A DNA stretch of 64,000 nucleotides from Liquidambar formosana. Lineage: Eukaryota; Streptophyta; Magnoliopsida; Saxifragales; Altingiaceae. Both the position numbers and the translations under genes were made by a program. A model generated the notes under the pieces. It was not told the origin of the DNA. It did no database searches and saw nothing but the letters and a program-made list of their open reading frames with translations. Below are positions 42,226 to 53,539 of this stretch, in pieces; within the stretch, counting starts at the first letter, position 1; every line of letters starts with the position of its first letter. Where the stretch lies: assembly GCA_039720395.1 (NCBI GenBank), contig JBBPBK010000086.1, positions 186,001 to 250,000 on the forward strand, given 5' to 3'.

Positions 42226-42320
42226 TCACCCTTGAAAATCGGCTTGTAAGGAAGAGTATTCAAGAGCTAATACACACATGGTTAAGCCCATACTTAACCG
42301 ATGCGGAACATTAGGATCGT
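42226..42320 (-). repeat. Dispersed repeat, copy 2 (partner 38699-38925)
   Basis: The minus strand shares CGGTTAAGTATGGGCTTAAC, CATGTGTGTATTAGCTCTTG and CAAGCCGATTTTCAAGGGTG with copy 1, in the same order. No poly(A) here. Confidence 0.6.
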
Positions 42321-42959
42321 AACAGAAACTATAGAGCAAATTTATTTTTTCAAAAAAACAAAAAAAGAGAACGAAAAAAAAAATGGAAGGATATTTATCG
42401 TTCCTCTCTCTATCCCTCTCTATCAGTTGCAAAGGGTAACAGTGTTGTTGTGTTGGAAGGGAGTTTGTTTTGTTAGGTTTAAAAATAGGGATGTTCATAC
42501 AAGAGAAGGGAGAAGGGGGTGGGGGGAGGCATGCTCTGGTTGGTTTGAGAGATACAATGTGGAGACTAAAGAGAGAAGAGAGGGTTTTCAGAATTCAAAA
42601 GGCTTAGGTCGTTCTCTGTTTGGCTATGCTCCCCTCATTTTGATCAACAACTCCCAAAATTTATTTTACTAGAAATACCCTTTTGCAAATTTACTAAAAA
42701 AGACATTAGTATTAAAAACCTAAATACATTTTTATTTCTACCCCCACCCAAACCTAACTTAAATGCAACCACCTCTAAACAAAAATCCATAAAATACTCC
42801 AATTTTTTAGTATCTTTTGCATTTTTTATGAGCAATGGACGAGATAGGGATAATTTGGAATGATATTGGGAGCAATGAGATATGGATATCTTGCATTGAA
42901 AGTAGGCAAGAATCGTTTTTTTATTTTTTATTTTTATTTTTATTTTTTTTCAATATAGA

Positions 42960-43190
42960 TTCGAGCATGTTCGTCACTGGTTATCCAAACAATATAGTAA
43001 TGTTCGGTATTATAAGGCCGAACAATATATATATATGTTCGGTTTATTAAATTGAACATATCTTTTTGAATTATGAAGCCGCAAATTTTCATCTGTTTGG
43101 TTGACGGGAACTGAACATAACAATAATGTTCAATCTACATAAACCAAATATATGTCATTTGTTCGAATTTACAGTACTAAACATACCCGC
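42960..43190. repeat. Cluster of TGTTCGG / CCGAACA motifs
   Basis: Alternating direct and inverted copies (TGTTCGGTATTATAAGGCCG, CCGAACA, TGTTCGGTTTATTAAATTGA, ACTGAACAT, TGTTCAATCT, TTGTTCGAAT) around a TA run form several short hairpins. Confidence 0.55.
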
Positions 43191-43522
43191 AAAAATCTCA
43201 AAATTTTTTATGCATCTAAATAAGAAGAAAAACTCAAATCCAAAGAAAAAAAAAATTAAAAAGAGAACATGAAGAAAGGGTCCTCTCTGAGACAATGGGT
43301 GGTATTAGTGAGGGTACAAATCAATAGCCTAATAATCTATTTTTATTGGTTAGGGGTATTTTGAAACTTTGGTGGAGTGTGTATGAAAAATTCGAGGGGT
43401 TAGAAATCGAGGGCTATTGATCAAAATGGGGGATGGCAATAGCTGGGCCCTTAGAAGGCTTGAACTCGACCCAAGCTAGCTTGGGCTTACAAACTTTCTC
43501 CGGGCAGGCTTTAAGTTTGAAA

Positions 43523-43916
43523 GGGAACGGCTATTGCAACCCCACTTTTTTATCAAACCCTCATTTTGTTTTGGTTTTTAAGATTTTATGCAAAATATAA
43601 AAGGTTTTTACAAAAATTGATTGCATTGTCCACTAGAAAACATCATTTTGAACAACTTTATAGAAGAAAGCTTTTTCAAAATCTATCGTTTAAGTAAACT
43701 TTTTGGCAAAAAATGAAATAAAGGTTATAAATGACTAAAAAGTCTACTTAAATAATAGATTTTAGAAAAACTTTCTTTTACAAAATTGTTCAAAATGATG
43801 TTTTTTAGTAAACATGGCAACCCATTTCGTAAAAACCCTTTATATTTTGCATAAAACCTTAAAAACCTATAGGATGTGGGGTTTGACAAAAAAGTGGGGT
43901 TACAATAGCAATTCCC
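43523..43916. mobile_element. Mutator-like fold-back MITE, copy A
   Basis: Ends GGGAACGGCTATTGCAACC and (complement of right) GGGAATTGCTATTGTAACC, followed by CCCACTTTTTT on both sides. The arms pair over most of the element (TCATTTTGAACAACTTT against AAATTGTTCAAAATGATG). Flanks AGTTTGAAA and GGTTTGAAA match at 8 of 9 bases, fitting a 9-bp Mutator-type duplication. No ORF. Confidence 0.85.
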
Positions 43917-44344
43917 GGTTTGAAATTGAGCTTAAAAGTGGGCCTACATTTGGGCTTAAACTTGGGCTTTAACACAAGCCTCAATTTATACCAATTTAAT
44001 TGCAATTTGAATAATTAATAATCAATTAAATAAATATAAAATATTATTTGGATTTTGAAAATTTAAAATTTCATCAAATAAATAAAAGAAATCCTACTAT
44101 ATAATTTAAATGACAACTATAACTTATAATTTGCATCTTGAATTTGGGTTTCCGTTGGTCCAGCCCTAGCATCAACGACAAATTTTTTTTTTAATTTTTT
44201 GAAATTCAAGAGTTTTTGGACTTCAATTGGACTTGGTGGGCCGGGCTGGGAAAAAGGTCCTATGGACTGTGTTTGCCACCCCTTTTATTCCCTTAATGTA
44301 TGCTGTGCATTTTTAATACAGCAACGAATTTGGACTTTAATAAT

Positions 44345-44700
44345 ATATGCCCCCCACTTATTTTCATTTTTCAAGATGTTTTTTTTTAAAAAAAAAATTC
44401 TTATGAAAATTGGTCAAATTGGCTACTAAAAAACATAGTTTTGAATAACTTTCCAGAAACATGTTTTTCTAAAATATGTCGTTTAAGTGGATTTTTTTGA
44501 CAAAAGATGAAACATAGACAATAAATAGCCAAAATATACATTTAAACGACATATTTTAGAATTTTTTTTTTTTATTTACAAAATTGTTCAAATGATGTTT
44601 GTTAGTAGACCATGCTACCATTTTTCATATAAACCTTGAGTATATTTTTTTCATTGAACGTGAAAAATTAAAATGAGTGGGTGCAAATAAAACTGAGGGA
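44345..44700. mobile_element. Mutator-like fold-back MITE, copy B (degenerate)
   Basis: Same arm sequences as copy A (GAATAACTTTCCAGAAACAT; AATATGTCGTTTAAGTGGAT; mirrored GTTCAAATGATGTTTGTTAG). Termini are eroded, so the ends are approximate. Confidence 0.7.
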
Positions 44701-44725
44701 TGACAATGACTGCTCCAAACTCCTA

Positions 44726-45917
44726 TCTTGTGGGACTTATTATAGGGTCGAACCATTGGTCTTCTGGTGACCCGTACTTAGTGGCACCTCTCACCAAATA
44801 AAATCAGAAGCTAAAATTGAATATGACAACCCATTTCAATGGAACCACGACTCTCAGTCTCCTTCTTTCTATCTCTTTCCATGCCTCATTTGATTTGGAC
44901 GAGTGTGCGACATTAGCATCATAAAAATTATTAGGGATTCACGAAATGATGTGTCTCATTGATCACTTCTTGCGTTTAACACATTTAGTAAGACCCATCA
45001 TCTAATGAGTTTAATCCATTTTTTAAATGTAAAATGGGATGCAATTATTCCACTTGCGCGTGAGGGACATACGTATGCATTTTACATATATAGCTAATCG
45101 ATGTACAAAATTGACTAGGGTTTAGCTCTAGCGTATTGAATTTCCTTGTCAACAATGAGAGTGAGTGAATGAGACGTGTGAAGAATGAGCCGTCCCCTTG
45201 AATCCTTTCCAGGTCGCTATATGACAGTGAAAAGCTTGACATCATCCATGGAGGCATTAGTCCAAGTTTATGAATCGGTCCAATAAGAAACACCAGTGAC
45301 CAATAGGGTTCCTCTACAATCTGCATTAGAATACTGGTTGGTTTGAAGTGTAAACTTGATTATCCACTAGGGTACTTCATTTGGGCCACTTTCTTCTTCA
45401 CCACAAGGGTTGAAAAAACACTGCTATTTTTTTCTCACTAATATAAGAAATATATATTTATATCCAAACCCATCCCCAAACGCTTAACCCAAACTTGTTT
45501 TCTTTCATAAAATAAATAAATAAATACATTAATTTCAAAGAGTCTCTAAACTTTGGCAAATTCATCTCAATAAAGAGTTTGATATGATTGGTAATTTTTG
45601 CTAATCATTGTTACAAGAAAGACATCCATTCAAGGAATTGGCACCAAGGATGAACTATTAATGCTTTGATTAAGGAAGAAATTTGTGGGTTCTTTCTAGT
45701 TTCTTCAACTCAATTGATTTTATGGAAATACGCAAGCATTCATTTGGTGACCTTAACCTAGTATTACCAAGAAAGAGGGGATTTGAAGGCCACATGACCC
45801 ATGCACTTCTAGATGGATGAAAATGGAAGAGTGTTTTTGAAGGGACCTTTGTTAACAACCTCTCGAATTTGAGGAAAAATTTGAGAGAACACAAACACTA
45901 GATGCCTACAATAATAC
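44726..45917. other. Spacer, no gene seen
   Basis: Minus-strand frames (45045..45326, 45670..46009) show no known motif. AATA repeat at 45508-45525. Confidence 0.4.
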
Positions 45918-46093
45918 GTGGGCTTATTTCCACACCATTTTTTTTGGCTAATCCACACTCTTTCATAGATTAATAATCCTTTTTTAGTAATCCACACCCT
46001 TCCATTCAACCAATAAAAGAGCGTGGATTGGCAAAAAGTAATAAAAAGAGTGTGAATTAATAAAAAATGAAGGAGGTGTGGAAATAAGTTCCC
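45918..46093. repeat. Fold-back MITE (about 175 bp)
   Basis: GGGCTTATTTCCACACCATT on the left pairs with the complement of the right end, GGGAACTTATTTCCACACC. Inner AATCCACACTCTTT and AATCCACGCTCTTT arms also pair. Confidence 0.65.
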
Positions 46094-47594
46094 TCTAACT
46101 TAATTATAGAATACGTATTCAGATACAGCTGTTGTAACACAGTGATGCAATGTTAATTAGAGAGGTCTCTTTTTGTTTCTTGGGGGGGGGGGGGGGGGGC
46201 GGGGTGGGTGGCACGCGGGCTATATATGTTGAGGGGTTTTATGGGCTAGATCCTCTCCATGCACTTAGGAGAAGTCAAAATCATGAACTCCCCCCAAACC
46301 CCCTCCCCTTAAAGGAAGAGACATGCCAATTGACCTATAGATCGACAATTGGCAAAGTTAAGGGGTTCAATTCTTATCATAGACCCCAAAAAAGAGACGT
46401 GTCCATCTATATATATATATATATATATATAACTAGTGTATTTAAAATATAATCCATGGTTGGATGAAAAGGATAAAATTTGAAATAAAAGCATTCGTAC
46501 GGAGTTAAGAGTAATACGGAGTTAAAAGTAATACCGAGTAAGCACAAGATCAACGAAAAGTCAAGTAACTAAGATGGTATTAAGGAAGAAACTTTCACTA
46601 ACGAGTGATTTGGTTCAAGTATCGTTATTCACTTATTTGGTTCAAGTTAAAGGTGAGAGGGACAAGAAGAAGATAATGAAAAACATCAGTTTAGGCTGTT
46701 GAAAAAAGAAAAAAAAATGAAAGCAGCTATTAGGGCGGATTAGTTTACCGTTGTTTCACCACGTTTCCATGCATTGATGTGATTGGCAAATTTTTTTTTC
46801 CCCCCATTCAAAGAGAAAACTTAGTAAAATATAAGGAGATATCTACTGGTCCTACATAACCTCCATGAGAAAACAAAAAAAAATCAATAAATAAAGATTC
46901 AAAACCCTTCCTGTGAAAGTCCTTTTTGAGTTGGTTTATCAGCTCACTGTACTTGGAAATTAAGTTGGAAGATTTAGGTATTCGATTTCTTCAGTGAAGT
47001 AAGTTGGAATATTAATACTATTTATGATTAAATTCTTAAGTTTAGGGCTAAATTTTGAAATATTATGCGAAAAAGTCCATTTGCTAATCCTAGTAGAATT
47101 CGCTAAATAAAGACAGCTCACAATACAGACATTCTTCCTACATGACCATGGTTAAAGAATTAATCTCGAGTCTTGATTATCATAGATCGCCTCCCAATGA
47201 ACCCCTACAAGGTTGGTCAAATGGTCAAGTCGTGATTGTACTCTCCTAAGATCATTGTTTCAACTCTTTATAATTGTAATTGATCGGTTTAGAGTATCTC
47301 ACATAGGATCATTAGGATATTGGTCTGGGTTCAAACCTTAGTGAGAGTAAGTTTGTAATACCCCTAATTGTTAATAAAAAAATTTAAAATTTTTTTTAAA
47401 AAATGGCCCAACGAAGCCCTTGGGCCATTCCCTCTCTTATGACCTTTTCTCACCACATATGTTCTTGAAAGGAATTAAAATCACAACTTCTCCCAAACCT
47501 TCCTCTTAAAAAAGAATATATGTCATCTAGCCTACGACCCTACCATTGATCAATAATATTAATAATGACCTCTAGGTGCCTTAGAGACCACATC
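46094..47594. other. Spacer with G-run and SINE-like debris
   Basis: A run of 18 G (46182-46199) followed by CGGGGTGGG lies near the left. A TA run is at 46412-46430. Stretches near 46355-46390 (GGGGTTCAATTC) and 47205-47390 (TGGTCAAATGGTCAAGTC ... GTTTCAACTC ... A-rich end) resemble polymerase III promoters of SINEs, but no target duplications were found. Confidence 0.35.
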
Positions 47595-47602
47595 TCTCAT
47601 GG

Positions 47603-47857
47603 ATTTGGATTTGGATTTGGTGCAGTTGTGTACTTTAACTGTACCGTGCAGTGGTCGAATGATCGATACGTTACCAGGGAAAGGTAGGAACGGCTAGGAT
47701 TTGAGAGAGGTATTTGCCGCGTAAGCTGCGCAACGCTATAAGCTATTAATGGAAAAATTTCCAACCATGCATGCCTTCCCCTTGCAACGTATCGCTCATC
47801 TACCGACCACTGCAAGGTACAGTTAAAGAGCAAAACTGCACCAAATCCGAGTCCATG
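47603..47857. mobile_element. hAT-type MITE, 255 bp, 8-bp target duplication TCTCATGG
   Basis: The arms GGATTTGGTGCAGTTGTGTA ... TTTAACTGTACC ... CAGTGGTCG ... CGATACGTT pair with the complement of the right half in the same order (GGATTTGGTGCAGTTTTGCT ...). TCTCATGG flanks both ends (47595-47602 and 47858-47865). The central loop lies around 47690-47750. Confidence 0.85.
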
Positions 47858-47940
47858 TCTCATGGCCTCTTTTTTGGCCTCTTCTCCTCTAGATAGCGTT
47901 GAACTCGGAACGAGTCACACTCAGCCAGTCACCTCACATC

Positions 47941-48527
47941 CAGGGCTAGTTTTGGGGCAAGGCGGCCGCTTGGGGCCCCACATTTTGGCTAAAAAATGAG
48001 GGCCCCATTTTGGGACTAACCCTTGTAGTAGGTTTAATTTTAATATATTTTTTTTTTCCTAAAGAGAATGGTTATTGCAACCTCTTAATTTTATTTGCAC
48101 ACCCCACTAATTTTTATTTATCAATATTTTACCAAAAATGTAATAGGTTTTTATGAAAATTTATTACGTAATCCACTAGAAAACATTATTTTGAACAACT
48201 TTGTAGAAATTTTTTTTTTTCAAAATTTATCATTTAAGTGGATTTTTTGATCATTTACCGTCTTTGTTAATTTTAGGCCAAAAAGTCAACTTAAACAAAT
48301 AATTTTGTAAAAACTTTCTTCTGCAAAGTTGTTCAAAATGATGTTTTCTAATGGATAGCGTAGTTAATTTTCTTAAAACCTTTTATATTTTTCTAAAATC
48401 TTAAGAAATTAAAATCAATAGAATGTGCAAACAAACTTTATGTTTGTACTAGGAAAAAAAAATTGAGTATGAAGGGTCTCATTTTAAGAATTCATCTGGG
48501 GCCCCAAAAATCTCAAAACCAGCCCTG
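47941..48527. mobile_element. Non-autonomous hAT element, 8-bp target duplication CTCACATC, with a nested MITE
   Basis: Ends CAGGGCTAGTTTTG and (complement of right) CAGGGCTGGTTTTG, a CAGGG-type hAT terminus. Perfect CTCACATC at 47933-47940 and 48528-48535. Inner GGGGCCCC blocks and GGGTCTCATTTT/AATGAGGGCCCC are also mirrored. The middle is occupied by a Mutator-like MITE (copy C). Confidence 0.9.
48064..48440. mobile_element. Mutator-like fold-back MITE, copy C, nested in the hAT element
   Basis: The left end GAGAATGGTTATTGCAACC matches the family terminus. The arms CATTATTTTGAACAACTTTG and AAGTTGTTCAAAATGATG are conserved. The right terminus is eroded, so no target duplication is readable. 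It must have inserted after the hAT element. Confidence 0.75.
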
Positions 48528-48535
48528 CTCACATC

Positions 48536-49578
48536 ATTCAAACCAAATGAGCTGGTTCGACTTTATGCACTCGTCAACACTTGTGCTATATGGATCCATA
48601 TGGATCGAGGGGCACTGTGGACGTTGGTCTCATTCTAGCTATCCAGTTAATTGTTTTTTTAATAGAAATCACCCAATTATAGAGGATTTGCCACTTGTGT
48701 GTTACCCAAATAAACAAATCAAAAGATTAGCCCATTTGAATCACACAAGTAAAAGCAAAACATAGATAATCTACACAAGTTATTGAATGATTGCTACATT
48801 ACCGTTTCCCTTTATAAACAGATCAAAAAACAAGAACATCATAGTGGCTTAAAATACACACCACTAAGAGAGAAGATATATATATATATATATATAGGAA
48901 TAGGATCAGGGGACTCATATAAAATACTTTATTTTTTTGCACTTTAGTTGATTTGTTAAATGATGAGTGGAGCTTGGCCACGTCAACTTTCTGGAATACC
49001 ATTAGATCTTGTGAATCCAATAGCTTAAGAATGAGGTGAAAAAATAAAGTGCAAAATTGAATCCATGGAATCTGACCCATATATATATTACCGTCACAAA
49101 TGGGTATAATCAAATTCTATTAGACCAAAAAAAAAAAAAAACAAGACATGTTCTACTTGAATAGAAACTAGCTAATGACATGATAGTCCAATGACATTCT
49201 TATCACTTGTTGAGTGAGCGATCTCGAATTCAAGTTTATGGAAAAGCATTGATACTCATTTGTTGATAATAAATGATTAATTAGAAATATAGATAGATTC
49301 TATTAATTGTAAAAAAAAAAGACTTGAAAGGAAATTATAAAGAAACGAGAATCTTAGGGACTATCGTACATTTTGTGATCCAGTTGAGATCACTCCACAG
49401 TAGATATGGGCCACCAACTCATCTATGATCCATTATTAGATTTTAAAAAAATAAAAAATAAAAAAATAAAAAAAACTCATCCTTTAGGAAACCCTAGCTT
49501 ACCTAATTGACTCATCTGGTATACTGCATAGGCCGAATAGGATAAACATATTATTTTCATGTGTTTAGTGTTATTTTT
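48536..49578. other. Spacer; short dispersed repeat near 49220-49320
   Basis: TA run at 48876-48894. The stretch 49230-49320 is the second copy of the short repeat at 20475-20640 and ends in an A-run. No gene. Confidence 0.4.
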
Positions 49579-49690
49579 AAAAGGGATATTACAATTGATT
49601 ACCAACTTATTAGTAAATGACTACTAACTTAACTAAGAATGACTACTAATTATAATTGTTTGCCCCTAACCTGACCTATCTGCAATTCCC
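49579..49690. repeat. Short fold-back MITE, family B copy 2
   Basis: GGGATATTACAATTGATTAC on the left and CTGCAATTCCCCC on the right frame the TAGTAAATGACTACTAA core shared with copies at 5506 and 53183. Confidence 0.5.
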
Positions 49691-50694
49691 CCATATTAGG
49701 CATGGAGCCATAGGATAATAATAGAAAAGAGAAAACTTCGTGGGTAGGTTGGGCGGCAACTCACAAATGTCGAGAATTTTAGTACAATATCCATAAATGG
49801 TGCGTGCCATAAAAGAGAGTCTCCTAGAAGTTTGGGGGTGGCGGCCATGGTCCCCGTTGGAGGGTGGCCATGGTCCCCATTTGAGGATCATTAATATTAG
49901 CCCCATTCTCTCTCTCTTACACTCAGCCCAATCTCTTCTATTTTTATTTTTGCATTTGGCCTGAATAAATTGTTTATATGCTTTCACCCAACAAATGGTT
50001 CTCGTTTCTGAGAAAATGACTAAGGAGGTTTCTTCTTAGATGCACATGTTTTGAGCATTTTTGGGTGCAATGAACTGTAACGGATTTTATATTGAGAAGT
50101 GGCAATGGAGTTGAGAGCAACGTACGGCTAATAAGAATGCCTCCAACACACTCAATTAGACACTGTGGTCCTCCCTCTTGCATGAGTGCACTTCAAGTTA
50201 CAAGCTAAGTACAGCCCATTTCTGCAGGGGAATTGCTTTTGTGACCAGTAGGTGGGTCAAACTGTTGTGTTTTTAAGTTCAAATAATATGGGTGGTAGCT
50301 CTTCAAATTGGTCTTCAATTAATGCAGAAGAAATCAAATCCAAACTAATAACATAAGCTGACTAATTAATCAAGGAGACCCTCCTTGATGTTTCGCTTTT
50401 CCGTGTGGGGTTTTCATTTAGTTGGGGAAGAAAACTCAGTTTTTTGACAAAATGACTTGTTATTTTTTTATAAAGTTTATTATAGGTTGCTAAATCAAAG
50501 GATTTAGAGAACTCTAACGCAATCCATAAAAATGAAGAAGGAATTGAAATCGCTATATTTCACGAACATGTGGATCCCGTATATATTTACTCTATTAATA
50601 AACATGTGTTGGCGTGTCTTGGGGTGAGAAGACATATGAGTATTTTCCTAGAGGGCAGGTCTTTTAATTGGTCTACGTTACTGTGAAATCCATG

Positions 50695-50762
<68 letters not shown>

Positions 50763-50939
50763 GAAATGGTAGACTAACTAAAATAATAAATTTGATAACT
50801 GCTTAAACAGCACTACATATATAGTTATGGTTATAGCTAACACTCAGACAGGTAAAACTTCTCAGTTTAAAGGTGTGAAAGTTTCCATGATATATAAATG
50901 TTGAGCTGAACTCTTGAAGGGTGGAGGTGGAGACCTGAA
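49691..50939. other. Upstream region of the MYB gene
   Basis: A (CT)n run (50698-50745) is followed by a (TA)n run (50746-50761). TATATAAA at 50891-50898 is a possible TATA box but lies only about 40 bases before the ATG. Minus-strand frames (49676..49987, 49974..50183) have no motif. Confidence 0.4.
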
Positions 50940-51069
50940 ATGGGACATCGCTGCTGCAGCAAACAGAAAGTTAAAAGAGGGTTATGGTCTCCTGAAGAAG
51001 ATGAGAAGCTTGTGAGACACATAACTACCCATGGCCATAACTCCTGGAGTTCTGTTCCAAAACTTGCAG
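50940..51069 (+). CDS. MYB exon 1
   Basis: 43 codons plus one base, ATG to CTTGCAG|GTATTC. Encodes the N-terminus and most of R2. Confidence 0.9.
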
Positions 51070-51098
51070 GTATTCTCCCCCCCCCCCCCTCTCTCTCA

Positions 51099-51135
<37 letters not shown>

Positions 51136-52185
51136 TGTATGTGCAGTGATTTTACTATAAGGTGTACCTGTTGCAAGTTGCGTCAGGTGACATCAATCTC
51201 GCAATTCCTTCACCATTGAGTTATGCCTGATCGTGACTGTTCAATTAAGCGAATGAATGGTGCATCTGAGGTCATAGGAAGATGAATGAATGATTATATG
51301 TTATAGGGGTTGATTTGAATTTGCATATATGCAGGCTTGCAGAGGTGTGGGAAGAGTTGCAGATTGAGATGGATAAACTACTTGAGACCAGACCTCAAGA
51401 GGGGATCATTTTCATCCCAAGAAGAACAGATCATCATTGATATTCATAGAATTGTGGGCAACAGATGGGCTCAGATAGCCAAGCATCTCCCAGGGAGAAC
51501 AGACAATGAGGTGAAGAACTTCTGGAATTCATGCGTTAAAAAAAAGCTACTTTCTCAAGGGTTGGACCCAAAAACTCACAATCTCATCTCTTCCCATCAG
51601 AGAAGCACCTCTAATAATAAGGTTGCATGCAATATCATTAATCTATCACAAACCTACCAAAAACCACCCAAAGCAGTCCTCTCACAAGTAACAGGTAGTG
51701 TTTCCATGGAGGTGGACCCACCTTTTGTCACACTGCCTCCTCTTCCCCCTACACAACCTCCATTTCATCAAGCTAAAATTCACAACCCTATTGTTTGGAC
51801 TGTTAAAGATCAAAATTCCCATGACCTGATCACCTTTCCTTGTGGATCCTCCATTGAGAGCACACCCATTTCTTCTTCTTCGTCCTCTTCCTTAAATCCT
51901 TACGCCTTTGGGTTTCTCGACAAGAATTGTATCTGGGGTACTAATGGTGCTGAACACTATGAAGCACCAAGAATGGAAGATGTGCAACCGCAAAAAGAGC
52001 ATGAACAGAAGGACAAGATTTGTGAGGTGGAAACTGATAAATATGAGGAGCTTAAGGGTGGGCAGGACATGGATACTTCATTTGATAGCTCTAGCTTTGA
52101 TCTTGAATTTTTGGAGTCTACACTTATGTCCGGTACAATGTCTCGTGATCTGAGCTCTATCGACGATCTTGCATGGAATTTTTAG
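50940..52185 (+). CDS. R2R3-MYB transcription factor, MYB26/MYB103-like (2 exons)
   Basis: Exons 50940..51069 and 51335..52185 (GT-AG, phase 1) give 326 residues. R2 has Trp at 16, 36 and 56; R3 has Phe69, Trp88 and Trp107, the usual pattern. [50 protein letters not shown] and [10 protein letters not shown] place it beside the MYB26/MYB103 group, regulators of secondary wall thickening (anther endothecium, fibres). It is not the MYB61/86 or anthocyanin types, and the R3 bHLH-binding signature is missing. The intron after Gly44 is in the standard place; the second intron usual in R3 is absent. The C-terminus is Ser-rich, then acidic, ending DLEFLEST...[10 protein letters not shown], a likely activation region. 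Nuclear and DNA-binding by family. Exact orthology needs a tree. Confidence 0.92.
51070..51334 (+). repeat. MYB intron with C-run, CT and TA microsatellites
   Basis: Just inside the donor lie a C-run, CTCTCT and TATATA tracts (51077-51140). These are length-variable sequences next to the splice site. Confidence 0.75.
51335..52185 (+). CDS. MYB exon 2
   Basis: From ATATGCAG|GCTTGCAG to TAG at 52183-52185. Encodes the R2 recognition helix ([11 protein letters not shown]), all of R3 and the C-terminal region. Confidence 0.9.
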
Positions 52186-52687
52186 GATTCTTATCTGTAT
52201 ATTAGTAGGCTTTGCTTTGGCTTATATAGCAGTACAAATTAAAAACATCGACATGGTAGTGGCCTTTGTCTTGCTTGATCATGATTGATCTCTCTCGCTG
52301 TCTCGCATAATTTCACACACACACACACAGTACAAAGATCCTCCTCCTCCCAATGTTGGAAATGCTGCAAAGTGGGCACCCTCATATGGGATATCTCCGA
52401 AGAGATAAAGGCGCCCCTATATGTTCAAAATAAAATCTTCCTTCGAATATTGATACATTTGTATCAGGCTATTTTACTTTTACGCCCAAATGAAGTCCTC
52501 ATTTCTAAAATTTCAGTTTCGAAATTTTAGTATTTGGGTGTTTATTTTCAGTGCCAATGTATTTTGTACGGAGTACTATATTTCCTTAGTATTTTAATAA
52601 ACAAATTTTCGCTCTTTAAAAAAAAAAAAAAATGATTTTCCCTCTTTGGATATTAATCAAACGTCCAAATTAAACAATCTCCAGGTA

Positions 52688-52719
<32 letters not shown>

Positions 52720-53182
52720 TTTCAAGATAACTCAGAAGTAGTTAGCTAGCTTCTTTTTGGTTGTAGAAAAGTACATTAGGTTGCAGATAGCCTACAATAT
52801 CCGCCACCAATATATTGTTCAATCCATGGAGAGGACCAACATTCCCCCAAATCTCCCGCTAGTCAGATTGAAATTTTATAGATTGGGTGACCAAAAAAGA
52901 CCCCCTTCTTTCTTTTCATTTTTCATTTTTTTTTTCCTTTTATTTTAGAAATTTTCATTACAATGAAAATTAACGATAAGTACGCCAACGTACTAATTTG
53001 GAATTATCAGAGATTGAGCTAGGTTGGCATACTCTATATATGCGTTGAATCCTAAAGTCTTAATACAATGCCAAGTCAAATTAGGCCAATGCATGGGATA
53101 AAACCCCTAATGTATGGTGCTCATATACCTTATATCAAAATGTGCTGATTTGTTGTGATATATATATAGATATATATAGTTT
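52186..53182. other. 3' flank of the MYB gene and spacer
   Basis: CA run at 52315-52328, A-run at 52617-52632, TA run at 52695-52718. No further gene. Confidence 0.45.
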
Positions 53183-53332
53183 GGGGGAATCACAAATTGG
53201 TCTAGCTACGGGTAAATAATTGCAGTTAGTAGTCATTCTTAGTTAACTTAGTAGTCATTTACTATGAAGGTAATAGTCATTTGTGATGTGTAATTATTTG
53301 CCCATAACTGGACCAATCTGTAATTCACCTTA
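53183..53332. repeat. Short fold-back MITE, family B copy 3
   Basis: GGGGAATCACAAATTGGTCT on the left against the complement of the right end GGTGAATTACAGATTGGTCC; the inner TAGTCATT/AATGACTA core is shared with the other copies. About 150 bp. Confidence 0.7.
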
Positions 53333-53539
53333 TATATTTTCCCTTTCAAAAGATTGTAAACAAAGGAAGCATCGAGAACGATTACCATCTTGAAATGCCG
53401 TATTATCATAGGTAAACCTCTAGATAGGAATCCATCCAATCCAATGGTGTTGATACAAAGTTGCTGGGCTTGGTCAAATGAGAGATTTGAAACTAGTGGT
53501 GTTACATCTGATTTAGTCAAGCGGGCCTCCATTGGCACC

